A stretch of 36,773 nucleotides of DNA from DATARH01 sp035534535 (GTDB lineage: Bacteria; Pseudomonadota; Alphaproteobacteria; ATCC43930; CGMCC-115725). The stretch is taken from the NCBI GenBank assembly GCA_035534535.1, contig DATLRS010000134.1, positions 1 to 36,773 on the forward strand. Direction: 5' to 3'. Under the pieces are notes generated by a model. It searched no databases. It was given only the letters and a program-made list of their open reading frames with translations, and was not told where the DNA came from. Made by a program: the position numbers and the translations under genes. Below are positions 14,923-23,059 of the stretch, piece after piece (positions within the stretch are counted from its first letter, which is position 1; each line of letters starts with the position of its first letter).

Positions 14923-14955
14923 GCTCTATCCCAGCTCTATCCCAGCTCTATCCCT
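14923..14955. repeat. 11-bp tandem repeat, three copies, at a convergent gene end
   Basis: GCTCTATCCCA at 14923-14933 and 14934-14944 and GCTCTATCCCT at 14945-14955. The last copy contains the minus-strand TAG of the reductase gene (14950-14948). The array fills most of the 30-nt gap to the lactonase stop at 14917. The unit probably expanded from the reductase 3' end, since each copy preserves the stop-codon context. Confidence 0.9.
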
Positions 14956-15829
14956 TGGCGACCTGATGGCCGGCGAGGTGTTCGAGGACGCGAACGAGGC
15001 CGGAATGGTCCCAGCCCTTGCCGCCCAAGGCGGCGGCCGCGTTGAACAGCTCCTGCGTCGTCGCGGTGTTGGGCAGTGACAGGCTGAGCGCCCGCGCGCC
15101 CGACAGCGCCAGGCTCAGATCCTTCTGGTGCAGTTCGATGCGAAAGCCGGGGTCGAAGGTGCGCTTGATCATGCGCTCGCCATGCACTTCGAGGATGCGC
15201 GAGGAGGCAAACCCGCCCATCAGCGCCTGCCGCACCTTGGCCGGGTCGGCGCCGGCCTTGGAGGCGAACAGGAGCGCCTCGCCGACCGCCTCGATGGTCA
15301 GCGCGACAATGATCTGGTTGGCGACTTTGGTGGTCTGCCCGGCGCCGACATCGCCGACCAGCGTGATGTTCTTGCCCATCAGCTCGAACAGCGGCTTGAC
15401 CCGCTCGAAGGCGGCCGGCGCGCCGCCGACCATGATCGTGAGGCTGGCCGCCTGGGCGCCGACCTCGCCCCCCGACACCGGCGCGTCGACATACTCGCAC
15501 CCCTTTTGCGCGATCTCGGCGGCAAAGATCTTGGTCTCGATCGGCGAGATCGAGCTCATGTCGACGACCGTCTTGCCCGGTGCGAGGCCGGCGGCGATGC
15601 CATCGGCGCTGAACAGCACGTCTCGCACATCCGGCGTGTCGGGCACCATGATGACGATGATTTCGGCCTGCTCGGCGACCGCTTTGAGCGTGTCGCAGAC
15701 GCTTGCCGCCTCGCGGATTTCCGGCGGCACCGTGCGCTTGCCGTAGACAAACAGCTGGTGCCCGCCCTTGATCAAATTGTGCGCCATGGGCCGGCCCATG
15801 ATGCCGAGCCCGACAAATCCGATCTGCAT
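14948..15829 (-). CDS. Tartronate semialdehyde / 3-hydroxyisobutyrate dehydrogenase family reductase
   Basis: A 293-residue NAD(P)-dependent beta-hydroxyacid dehydrogenase, best matched to 2-hydroxy-3-oxopropionate reductase (GarR/GlxR). N-terminal Rossmann motif GFVGLGIMGRPM (about 4-15), substrate-binding DAPVSGGEVGA (about 118-128), catalytic-Lys segment GAGQTTKVANQ (about 164-174) and a C-terminal KDL motif (LHQKDLSLAL). Length and motif order are normal. Tartronate semialdehyde reductase works in glyoxylate/glycolate metabolism; 3-hydroxyisobutyrate dehydrogenase in valine breakdown is the alternative. Start at ATG 15829, with GGAGAAG about six bases upstream. The frame continues upstream to 16147 without conservation. 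Confidence 0.88.
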   Translation of the reverse strand: MQIGFVGLGIMGRPMAHNLIKGGHQLFVYGKRTVPPEIREAASVCDTLKAVAEQAEIIVIMVPDTPDVRDVLFSADGIAAGLAPGKTVVDMSSISPIETKIFAAEIAQKGCEYVDAPVSGGEVGAQAASLTIMVGGAPAAFERVKPLFELMGKNITLVGDVGAGQTTKVANQIIVALTIEAVGEALLFASKAGADPAKVRQALMGGFASSRILEVHGERMIKRTFDPGFRIELHQKDLSLALSGARALSLSLPNTATTQELFNAAAALGGKGWDHSGLVRVLEHLAGHQVAKG

Positions 15830-15964
15830 GAATCTTCTCCGCTTGGGGATGGCTGGCGAATAGGAACACAGCGCGTCCCCGCGATCCAGTCGCCGGCGAC
15901 TCCTGGGGGCCCGCGCCGCGCACAATGCTATATTATGGACCGCGTCTCCTGTGGAGCCTGGCCG

Positions 15965-16408
15965 ATGCCGCGCAATGCCGTCGCTTATGACGAGGATTTC
16001 TTCGCCTGGACCGAGCAACAGGCGCGTCTGCTGCGCGCCCGCGAATTCTCGCAGCTCGATATTGCGAACCTTGCGGAGGAAATGGAGGACATGGGGCGGG
16101 GCATTCGTCGCGAACTGCGCAACCGACTGGCGGTCCTGACGATGCATCTTCTGAAATGGCGATATCAGCCGGGATACCGCTCGCGCAGTTGGTCGGGGAC
16201 GATCAAGGAACAGCGACAGCAGATTGCCGAATTGCTTGACGAATCGCCGAGTCTGAAGCCGGTGTTGGCGCGCGATCTGACCAGGATCTATCGGTTGTCA
16301 GTCAGCAAAGCGCTTGGCGAGACAGGCCTTCCGGAGGCCGTGTTTCCGGCGGAATGCCCGTTCACCCCCGATCAGATTCTAGCCGAGGAGTTTCTGCCGG
16401 AGGAATGA
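15965..16408 (+). CDS. DUF29 domain-containing protein
   Basis: A 147-residue protein of the DUF29 family, common in cyanobacteria and Alphaproteobacteria; no function is established. The family pattern is clear: YDEDFFAWTEQQARLLRA (about 8-25), LDIANLAEEMEDMG, LLKWRYQP and SWSGTIKEQR, then the segment around DESPSLKP. All-helical, no signal peptide. Start at ATG 15965 with GGAGCC about eight bases upstream; an in-frame ATG at 15935 is also possible. Its last 47 nt overlap the 3' end of the convergent methionine aminopeptidase gene. Confidence 0.9.
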   Translation: MPRNAVAYDEDFFAWTEQQARLLRAREFSQLDIANLAEEMEDMGRGIRRELRNRLAVLTMHLLKWRYQPGYRSRSWSGTIKEQRQQIAELLDESPSLKPVLARDLTRIYRLSVSKALGETGLPEAVFPAECPFTPDQILAEEFLPEE

Positions 16409-17240
16409 CATAGGGCGGCCGGTGCAGCCCCAAGGGCGAGATCGTGAAGATCTCGTAGCCGGTCGCGGTGACCCCGATTGTGTGCTCGAACTGGGCCGAC
16501 AGCGAGCGGTCCTTGGTCACCGCGGTCCAGCCGTCGCTCAGCACCTTCACCTCGAAGCGCCCGGCGTTGATCATCGGCTCGATCGTGAAAAACATGCCTT
16601 CCTGCATCACCGGCCCGTCTTCGGGGCGGCCGTAATGCAGGATCGAGGGCGCGTCGTGGAACACCCGCCCGACGCCGTGGCCGCAGAAATCGCGCACCAC
16701 CGAATAGCGGTGGCTCTCGGCATGGCGCTGGATCGCGTCGCCGATGGCGCCGATATGCACCCCCGGCCGCACCACCGCGATGCCGCGCATCATCGCCTCG
16801 TAGGTGACATCGACGAGCTTTCTCGCCTTGATCGCGATGCGCTCGCCGACCAGGAACATGCGGCTCGAATCGCCGTGCCAGCCGTCGAGGATCGGGGTGA
16901 CGTCGATATTGAGAATGTCGCCGTCCATCAGGCGGCGGTCGCCCGGAATGCCGTGGCAGACGACATGGTTGACCGAGGTGCAGATCGATTTCGGAAAGCC
17001 GCGGTAGTTGAGCGGCGCCGAGGTTCCGCCGTGATCGGCGACGAACTCGTGGCACAACCGGTCGAGTTCGCCGGTCGTCACGTCGGGGCGGACATGGGGC
17101 GTGATGAAATCGAGCGTCGCTGCGGCCAGCCGGCCGGCCCGCCGCATGCCCTCGAAATCCTCGGGGCGGTGGATCTTGATCTGCCCGCTGCGCGGCGCGC
17201 TGCGCTCCGCGGCGAGGCCCGCGATCACGTCCTGCTGCAT
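16362..17240 (-). CDS. map: Type I methionine aminopeptidase
   Basis: A 292-residue metalloenzyme that removes the initiator Met from new proteins. All five metal ligands of the pita-bread fold are visible: Asp in NIDVTP, Asp in HGDSSRMF, His in CGHGVGRVFHDAP, Glu in TIEPMI and Glu in QFEHTI, plus the substrate-gating His in NHVVCHGIPG. The N-terminal 25 residues are an extra polar segment, and the C-terminus carries a tail (RPPYVIPPAE) beyond the usual end. That tail is encoded where the gene overlaps DUF29. The start at MQQDVIAG (17240) is chosen because the upstream frame is unconserved; a GGAG lies about 13 bases before it. The map gene is normally essential, so its neighbourhood is likely stable. 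Confidence 0.93.
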   Translation of the reverse strand: MQQDVIAGLAAERSAPRSGQIKIHRPEDFEGMRRAGRLAAATLDFITPHVRPDVTTGELDRLCHEFVADHGGTSAPLNYRGFPKSICTSVNHVVCHGIPGDRRLMDGDILNIDVTPILDGWHGDSSRMFLVGERIAIKARKLVDVTYEAMMRGIAVVRPGVHIGAIGDAIQRHAESHRYSVVRDFCGHGVGRVFHDAPSILHYGRPEDGPVMQEGMFFTIEPMINAGRFEVKVLSDGWTAVTKDRSLSAQFEHTIGVTATGYEIFTISPLGLHRPPYVIPPAETPRLESDRG

Positions 17241-17444
17241 GACCGAATGCTCTTTCTCCGACTGCCGATGCGACCGCGCCGCCGTGCCATCAGGTGATAA
17301 TCCGATCGCCGGAGTCGGGCAATGCCCGCCGCGTCGCACCGATCAAGGTAGGAAGGCTGCACCCTGGTGACAATCCTGCGCGGTTGTGCCGGCCGGCGCC
17401 TTTGCCTAAAGAGAAGAGGGACCGCGAACCGCGAGGATGAGGCG

Positions 17445-18218
17445 ATGACTGAAGCCGGCCCGGCACCCAAGACGGTAACCGCCTGCGTCTTGATCATCGG
17501 CAACGAGATCCTGTCTGGCCGCATCCAGGACGCCAACCTGGCGTTTCTCGCGCAGGGGCTGAACGAGGCCGGCATCCGCCTGCGCGAGGCGCGGATCATC
17601 GCCGATGATCCGGAGGCGATCGTCAGCACCGTCAACGAGGCGCGGCAGAAGTTCGATTATGTCTTCACCACCGGCGGCATCGGCCCGACCCACGACGACA
17701 TCACCGCCGCCGCCGTCGCCGCGGCGTTCGGGGTTGCGCTGACCCTTCATCCCGAGGCCAAGCGTCTGCTCGAGAGCCACTATCCGCCGGGCGGCCTCAA
17801 CGAAGCGCGGCTGCGCATGGCGCGGATGCCCGACGGGGCGAGCCTGTTGCCCAACCCGATCTCGCGCGCGCCAGGGTTCCGCGTCGGCAACGTGTTCGTG
17901 CTCGCGGGCGTACCGCAGGTCATGCAGGCGACGTTCAACGAGTTGAAGCACCGGCTGAAGGGCGGCGCGAAAATGCTGAGCCGCAGCGTCAGCTGCACCC
18001 TCGGCGAGGGCACGATCGCCAAGGGTCTGGGCGCGCTGCAGGAGCGGTACGGCGACCTCGAAATCGGCTCCTACCCGTATTTCCGGCGCAGCGATTTCGG
18101 GGTCACGCTGGTCGTCCGCGGCACCGAGCGGGCGCGCATCGCCGCCGCGGTCGAGGAACTGAAGGAAATGCTGCGCGCGCTTGGCGGCGACCCGCAGGAG
18201 GGCCAGGCCGAAGACTGA
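17445..18218 (+). CDS. CinA N-terminal / MoaB-like molybdopterin-binding domain protein
   Basis: A 257-residue protein of the competence/damage-inducible CinA-N family. VTACVLIIGNEILSGRIQDAN (about 11-31) and FTTGGIGPTHDDITAAAVA (about 77-95) are the diagnostic motifs of the MoaB/Mog fold, and PGFRVGNVFVLAGVP follows. It lacks the C-terminal nicotinamide-nucleotide deamidase domain of full-length CinA, as is usual for the stand-alone alphaproteobacterial form. In related proteins this domain has a proposed ADP-ribose pyrophosphatase role; activity here is inferred. Start at ATG 17445 after GAGGATGAGG. It is divergent from map across a 204-nt gap in which I see no clear promoter. The stop codon lies in a degenerate first unit of the following repeat array. 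Confidence 0.87.
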   Translation: MTEAGPAPKTVTACVLIIGNEILSGRIQDANLAFLAQGLNEAGIRLREARIIADDPEAIVSTVNEARQKFDYVFTTGGIGPTHDDITAAAVAAAFGVALTLHPEAKRLLESHYPPGGLNEARLRMARMPDGASLLPNPISRAPGFRVGNVFVLAGVPQVMQATFNELKHRLKGGAKMLSRSVSCTLGEGTIAKGLGALQERYGDLEIGSYPYFRRSDFGVTLVVRGTERARIAAAVEELKEMLRALGGDPQEGQAED

Positions 18219-18225
18219 TCGCCCA

Positions 18226-18281
18226 GGATTGACCGCCGGGGATTGACAGCCGGGGATTGACCGCCGGGGATTGACCGCCGC
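18226..18281. repeat. 14-bp tandem repeat, four copies, between convergent genes
   Basis: GGATTGACCGCCGG occurs at 18226-18239, 18240-18253 (as GGATTGACAGCCGG), 18254-18267 and 18268-18281 (last base C). A degenerate fifth unit (9 of 14 matches) at 18212-18225 contains the TGA of the CinA-like gene. The array fills virtually the whole gap to the stop of livF at 18283. No palindrome is apparent, so it is not a typical terminator. Confidence 0.92.
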
Positions 18282-18282
18282 T

Positions 18283-18990
18283 TCAGAGGGCCATCAGCCG
18301 GTCGCGCAATGCCGCATCCGCGCGCAGTTCGGCGGCCGGTCCGCTGTGGCGGATCGTGCCCTTTTCGAGGACGTAGACGCGGTCGGCCAGCGCCAGCGAA
18401 AAATCGACGCCCTGTTCGGCGAGCAGGATCGTCAGCCCCTGCGCCTTCAGCAGGCGGATATTGGCAAGCAAGGCCTCGACGACGAGCGGCGCCAACCCCT
18501 CCGACGGCTCGTCGAGCAGCAACAGTTCGGGGTTGCCCATCAGGGTGCGCGCAATCGTCAACATCTGCTGTTCGCCGCCCGAGAGAAAGCCGCCCGGCCG
18601 GTTGCGCAGCTCGCGCAGCACCGGAAACAGCCGGTAGACCGCGGCGAGGTCCCACTGCCCGCTGCGCCGCGCCGCACGCGCCGCGATGTCAAGGTTCTCC
18701 CACACCGTCAGCTCGGCGAAGATCCGCCGGTCCTCGGGAACAAAGCCGATGCCGGCGCGCGCGACGCGATGCGGCGCCCAGCCGGCGATATCGTTATCCT
18801 TCCAGATGACCCGGCCGCTGGTCGGTCGCAAGAGGCCCATCACCGAGCGCATCGTCGTCGTCTTGCCGACGCCGTTGCGGCCCAACAGGCAGACGCATTC
18901 CCCGGCGGCGACATCGAGCGAGATGCCGAACAGCACCCGGCTGAGACCATAGGCGCTGTGGAGGTCGCGGATCGCCAGCAGCCCGGTCAT
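18283..18990 (-). CDS. livF: Branched-chain amino acid ABC transporter ATPase LivF
   Basis: A 235-residue ABC ATPase energising uptake. Walker A GRNGVGKT (about 38-45), signature LSGGEQQ (about 138), Walker B LLLLDEPSEGL (about 156-166) and the switch His region ILLAEQGVDF are all present. The EPSEGL wording and short C-terminus are typical of LivF rather than LivG. It is the last gene of the minus-strand liv operon, with its ATG overlapping the LivG stop by 4 nt. Confidence 0.93.
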   Translation of the reverse strand: MTGLLAIRDLHSAYGLSRVLFGISLDVAAGECVCLLGRNGVGKTTTMRSVMGLLRPTSGRVIWKDNDIAGWAPHRVARAGIGFVPEDRRIFAELTVWENLDIAARAARRSGQWDLAAVYRLFPVLRELRNRPGGFLSGGEQQMLTIARTLMGNPELLLLDEPSEGLAPLVVEALLANIRLLKAQGLTILLAEQGVDFSLALADRVYVLEKGTIRHSGPAAELRADAALRDRLMAL

Positions 18991-19745
18991 GGCGCCTCGA
19001 CACCGTGACTGAGCCCATGGCCCAGATAAATGCGCCGCACCTCGGGGTTGTTGCGCACCTCGTCGGGCCGGCCGTCGGCGATCAGCCGGCCCTGGTGCAG
19101 CACCGCGATCTTCTGCGCGATGCCGAAGACGACCTCCATGTCGTGTTCGGTGAACAGGAGGGTCAACGAACGCTCCGCGGCGATCCGCTCGAGCAGGCGG
19201 ATCGTCTCGTGCGTCTCGCTCGCCGACATGCCGGCGGTCGGCTCGTCGAGCAGCAGCATCGCGGGGTCGCTGGCCAATGCCAGACCCAGTTCGAGCTGCT
19301 TCTGGTTGCCGTAGCTGAGCGTGCCGCCTTGCGTGTCGGCCTCGTCGCGCAATCCCAGCGAGCCGAGCAGCGCGGCGACCTCGTCGCGGAAGAACGTCTC
19401 GGAGCGCGACCAGAAATTGCCGCCGCGGCCGCGATGCACGATGAACGCCGCCTGCAGGTTCTCGAAAACCGTCAGGCGCGGAAAGATGTTGGTGCGCTGG
19501 AACGAGCGGCCGAGCCCCATGCCGCAGATCTTGTGCGGCGGCACGCCGGTGATGTCGCGGCCATCGAGCAGCACCTGGCCGCTGTCGGGTTGCAGATGCC
19601 CGGTGATCAGGTTGAACAGCGTCGATTTGCCGGCGCCGTTCGGCCCGATTACCGCGGCAATCTGCTCGGTCTCGACGCGCAAATTGACGTCGCTGACCGC
19701 GACGAAGCCGGCGAATGACTTGGTAAGGCCGGAGATCTCAAGCAT
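18987..19745 (-). CDS. livG: Branched-chain amino acid ABC transporter ATPase LivG
   Basis: A 252-residue ABC ATPase. Walker A GPNGAGKS (about 36-43), the LivG-type GRSFQRTNIFPRLTVFENL (about 83-101), signature LSYGNQKQLELG and Walker B AMLLLDEPTAGM, with switch FTEHDMEVVF. The HGLSHG C-terminal tail follows the usual LivG end. It overlaps LivM by 8 nt upstream and LivF by 4 nt downstream, so the three are translationally coupled. Confidence 0.93.
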   Translation of the reverse strand: MLEISGLTKSFAGFVAVSDVNLRVETEQIAAVIGPNGAGKSTLFNLITGHLQPDSGQVLLDGRDITGVPPHKICGMGLGRSFQRTNIFPRLTVFENLQAAFIVHRGRGGNFWSRSETFFRDEVAALLGSLGLRDEADTQGGTLSYGNQKQLELGLALASDPAMLLLDEPTAGMSASETHETIRLLERIAAERSLTLLFTEHDMEVVFGIAQKIAVLHQGRLIADGRPDEVRNNPEVRRIYLGHGLSHGVEAP

Positions 19746-20748
19746 TGAACCGCCTTTTGAGGCGGGTCAGGAGGCCGTCAAGCGCGCCCATGATGCCGCC
19801 CGGAAAGGCGAACAGCAGCACGATCAGCAGGCTGCCCAGAACAAACGGCCAATATTGCGTATAGTCGGTGATCTCCTGGTTGAGCAGGGTCAGCACGGCC
19901 GCACCGATCGCCGGGCCCCAGAAATGGTTCATGCCGCCGAGGATCGTCATGATCATCACATCGGCCGATTTCGACCAGAACACGTAATCGGCGAAGACGC
20001 CGCGGTTGAAGATGCCGAACAGTGCCCCGGCAAACCCGGCAAACCCGCCGGCGACCGTGAAGGCGGCGAGTTCATAGGCGCGGACATTGACGCCGACAAA
20101 GGCGGCGCGTTCCGGGTTCTCGCGGATCGCGGTCAGGGTGCGGCCAAACGGCGAACCGGTCAGGCGGCGCAGCACCGCGACGCACAGCAGCACCAGGACC
20201 AGCGTTACCAGATAGAACTGTTCGCCGATCCGCAGATCGGACAGGCCGGGGATCGCCGACATCCAGTCGAGGTTGGGGAACGGCACATCGGGCAGCCCGG
20301 TATCGCCGCCCGTCACCGAGTTCCACTTGAAACACACCGCCCAGACGATCTGCGAGAAGGCCAGGGTCAGCATCGCGAAATAGATCTGGCTCAGCCGGAC
20401 GCAGAAAAAGCCGAACACGACGGCAAAGCCGGCCGCCGCCAGCCCGGCCGCCGGAAAGGCCACGAGGAACGACACCCCGTAGGTCTTCATCAGGATGCCA
20501 CAGACATAGGCGCCGACGCCGAAATAGGCGACATGGCCGAACGAGACGAGGCCGGTGGTGCCGAGCAGCAGATTGAGGCTCAGCGCGAACAGCCCATAGA
20601 TCGCGATCTGCGTCGCCAGAAACGTGTCGTAGCGCGAGCCGAGCCACGGCACCCAGAGCGCAATCAAAAAGACGATCAGCGTCCACGGGATCTGCCGGCG
20701 CGAAACGCGGGCGCCGAGGCCAACCACCGGGGCCACCCGTTCGCTCAT
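19738..20748 (-). CDS. livM: Branched-chain amino acid ABC transporter permease LivM
   Basis: A 336-residue inner-membrane permease with about eight to ten hydrophobic segments. The family core LLLGTTGLVSFGHVAYFGVG (about 61-80) and the ATPase-coupling loop region TAIRENPERAAFVGVNV (about 212-228) are clear, as is FGIFNRGVFADYVFW, typical of LivM. It pairs with LivH, 7 nt upstream in the operon, to form the channel. Start at ATG 20748. Confidence 0.93.
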   Translation of the reverse strand: MSERVAPVVGLGARVSRRQIPWTLIVFLIALWVPWLGSRYDTFLATQIAIYGLFALSLNLLLGTTGLVSFGHVAYFGVGAYVCGILMKTYGVSFLVAFPAAGLAAAGFAVVFGFFCVRLSQIYFAMLTLAFSQIVWAVCFKWNSVTGGDTGLPDVPFPNLDWMSAIPGLSDLRIGEQFYLVTLVLVLLCVAVLRRLTGSPFGRTLTAIRENPERAAFVGVNVRAYELAAFTVAGGFAGFAGALFGIFNRGVFADYVFWSKSADVMIMTILGGMNHFWGPAIGAAVLTLLNQEITDYTQYWPFVLGSLLIVLLFAFPGGIMGALDGLLTRLKRRFNA

Positions 20749-20755
20749 CGCTCGC

Positions 20756-21637
20756 TCACCGGAGCGGCCGGCCGAACAGACCCCACGGACGGACGATCAG
20801 GATCACCGCCATCAGGGCGAACACCGAAAACAGCGAAAACCCCGGGAAGATCAGGATGCCGAAGGACAGCACCTGGCCATAGATCACCGAACCCCAGAAC
20901 GTGCCCCAGAACGAGCCGAGCCCGCCGATCACGACGACGATGAAGGCCTGCACGATGATCTCGACATCCATGCCCGGCACGATCCCCTGGATCGGGGTGA
21001 CGAGAGCGCCGGCGAGCCCGGCCAGAAACGTACTCAGCGCGAACATGCCCGTATAGAGCCAGCCGACATTGGCGCCGAGCGCATCGAGCATCTCGCGGTC
21101 GAGCGCCGCGGCGCGCACCATCCGCCCGAGCGAGGTGCGGGTCAGCATCAGCCACACCGAGAGCGCGATCAGCGGTCCCAATGCCATGATGAACAGATTG
21201 TAGACCGGCAGCGTGGCGCCGAAGATCTCGACCGCACCCGCCAGCACGGGCGGGCCCGACACCGACAGCTGCTGGGTTCCCCACAGGTACTTGGCGGCAT
21301 CGCCGAGGATCAGCACCAGCGCATAGGTCAGGAGCAGCTGATAGAGCTCTTCGCGGCCGTAGAGATGCCGCAGCAGCACGCGCTCGACGACCGCTCCCAA
21401 TAGCGCGATGCCAAGCGCGGCTGCGAGCACCGCCGGCCAGAATGCGGCATGCACCGGATGCAGCCATTGCACGACCTGCCAGGCGAGATAGGCGCCCAGC
21501 ATGTAGAACGAGCCATGCGCAAAGTTGAGGACCCGCAGCACCCCGAAGATCAGCGACAGACCGGCCGCGATCAGAAACAGAAACATCGCCGTCGTCAGGC
21601 CGGCCATGAACTGGCTGAAGATGAAGGCGGGAGCCAC
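20756..21637 (-). CDS. livH: Branched-chain amino acid ABC transporter permease LivH
   Basis: A 293-residue permease with about eight membrane segments. Diagnostic LivH motifs are GLSLIFGVLRVLNFAHGSFY (about 27-46), the coupling segment GRMVRAAALDREMLDALGAN and IGGLGSFWGTFWGSVIYG. The predicted start is GTG at 21637; AGGA lies about 12 bases upstream, so an internal ATG cannot be excluded. It is separated from the binding-protein gene by 126 nt containing a strong hairpin, while downstream genes are tightly packed. Confidence 0.92.
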   Translation of the reverse strand: MAPAFIFSQFMAGLTTAMFLFLIAAGLSLIFGVLRVLNFAHGSFYMLGAYLAWQVVQWLHPVHAAFWPAVLAAALGIALLGAVVERVLLRHLYGREELYQLLLTYALVLILGDAAKYLWGTQQLSVSGPPVLAGAVEIFGATLPVYNLFIMALGPLIALSVWLMLTRTSLGRMVRAAALDREMLDALGANVGWLYTGMFALSTFLAGLAGALVTPIQGIVPGMDVEIIVQAFIVVVIGGLGSFWGTFWGSVIYGQVLSFGILIFPGFSLFSVFALMAVILIVRPWGLFGRPLR

Positions 21638-21708
21638 GGCCGGTCAGGTTCCTAGCGAAAAAGGGGGCGGCTCGACGCGCGGTCGATCACCGCTGCGCCG
21701 ATGGCGGC

Positions 21709-21735
21709 GCGATGCCGGCCGTGTGCCGGCATCGC
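21709..21735 (-). terminator. Perfect 11-bp hairpin between the Liv binding-protein and permease genes
   Basis: GCGATGCCGGC (21709-21719), a 5-nt loop and GCCGGCATCGC (21725-21735) form a perfect GC-rich stem, extendable with bulges through GATG/CATC outside. It begins 29 nt beyond the substrate-protein stop and has no T-run. Comparable hairpins in ABC operons protect or terminate the binding-protein message so that it outnumbers permease transcripts; that role is inferred here. Confidence 0.65.
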
Positions 21736-21763
21736 ATGACGCATCGTCGTCCGTTGCGGGGCG

Positions 21764-22963
21764 TCAGTTGGTCGGCATGCCCGGGTTGATCAGGGTCGGG
21801 TTCTTCATCACGGCAAACGGATAGGCCTTCTCCTTGACCATCTGGCCCCAGAACTCGCCCATCTCGGTCTCATGCGACTTGGCGTGGATCGTCCGCGGAC
21901 CGACCGGGGTATCGAAGGTGAGGCCCATCAACGCCTGGGAAACCTTGTCGGAACCGGTGCTGCCGGCCTTCTTGATCGCGTCGGCCAGGGCGACGATCGC
22001 GCCGTAGCCCTGGATCGCCCAGCCCGATCCGTATTTTGAATTCAACGCGACTTCCAGGCGCTTGATGAAAACCTTGTGCGCGGCCGGTGCGCCGGGAAAC
22101 GTCAGTACCGGGTCGTAGGTGTCGGACCAGATGCCATAGGGATAATCGGCGCCCAGCGCCTGCGCCTCGTCGACTGTGCCGACCTCGGCGCCGTCGATCA
22201 GGCGGTTGTCGATCGCCTTGAAATAGCCGAGCGGCGCCGCCTGCTTGGCGAAGGTGACGAAGTCGCCGCCGAACTCGTCGACATAGACGGCCTGCGGCTT
22301 CTTGCTCATCTGGGCGGTGATGAAGGCGGTGAAGTCGGATTCGCCGAGCTTCGGCCATTGCTGATCGACGATCTCGATGTCGGGCCGCAGCTGCTTGAGG
22401 TGCGCCACAAACGCGGCGACCGCGTCATGGCCGTAGGCATAATCCGGGGCCATCGTGGCGACGCGCTTGACGTTCTTCCATTTCGCCATCAGCAGCGCGC
22501 CGGAATGCCCCTCGATCTCGGTATTGGACGAGATGCGGAAGATATAGGGGTGGAGATATTGCGGCTCGGTCAGCTTGGCGGTCTTCGCCACCGGGGCGAT
22601 GAAGACGATCTTGTTTTCCTTGGCGATGGTCGAGACGGCCGGCGCCTCGGCCGAGGTCAGGGTACCGGCAAGAAAATCGACGCCGTTCTTGATGATCAGC
22701 TCGCGTGCGAGGCGCACCGCCTCGTCGGGGCTTGCCTTGCTGTCGCGTGGCAACAGTTCGAGCTTGCGGCCGAGCACGCCGCCCTTGGCGTTGATATCGG
22801 CGATGGCAAGCTCGGCGCCCTTGGTGACCGGGACGCCGTAAACCGAGGTCGGGCCGGATAGCGGCATCGGCCAGCCGATCTTGATTGTGTCGGCGGCATT
22901 GCCGGCGAGCGGCCACAACACGGCCGCGGCCAAAACCAGCGCCAGAGAATGGCGGTAGCGCAT
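21764..22963 (-). CDS. Branched-chain amino acid ABC transporter substrate-binding protein
   Basis: A 399-residue periplasmic binding protein (Peripla_BP_6/LivJ-LivK type). The signal peptide spans residues 1-23 (HSLALVLAAAVLWPLAGNAA, cleavage before DTIKIGW). The mature part begins with the family strand IGWPMPLSGPTSVYG and holds AELAIADINAKGGVLGRKLE, LARELIIKNGVDFLAGTLTS and MAPDYAYGHDAVAAF. Length is typical. Binding of an amide or short aromatic acid rather than Leu/Ile/Val is possible, because this fold is broadly used. First gene of the liv operon; GGGAGGAGA lies five bases before the ATG, the strongest ribosome-binding site in the region. Confidence 0.92.
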   Translation of the reverse strand: MRYRHSLALVLAAAVLWPLAGNAADTIKIGWPMPLSGPTSVYGVPVTKGAELAIADINAKGGVLGRKLELLPRDSKASPDEAVRLARELIIKNGVDFLAGTLTSAEAPAVSTIAKENKIVFIAPVAKTAKLTEPQYLHPYIFRISSNTEIEGHSGALLMAKWKNVKRVATMAPDYAYGHDAVAAFVAHLKQLRPDIEIVDQQWPKLGESDFTAFITAQMSKKPQAVYVDEFGGDFVTFAKQAAPLGYFKAIDNRLIDGAEVGTVDEAQALGADYPYGIWSDTYDPVLTFPGAPAAHKVFIKRLEVALNSKYGSGWAIQGYGAIVALADAIKKAGSTGSDKVSQALMGLTFDTPVGPRTIHAKSHETEMGEFWGQMVKEKAYPFAVMKNPTLINPGMPTN

Positions 22964-23059
22964 GCGTCTCCTCCCAAGCGTTTATTCGGACTTCCGATTC
23001 ACCGTGTTTATCGGTTGCGCCGCGACGGCCGTCAAGCGAACGGGCGGGGATCGTCGATG

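Noticed and set aside
18226..18281. A short CRISPR-like array
   Set aside because: The 14-bp units are directly adjacent with no spacers, and no cas genes are present.
19321..20943. A 540-codon plus-strand frame opposite livG and livM
   Set aside because: Shadow of coding DNA; no start signal or recognisable domain.
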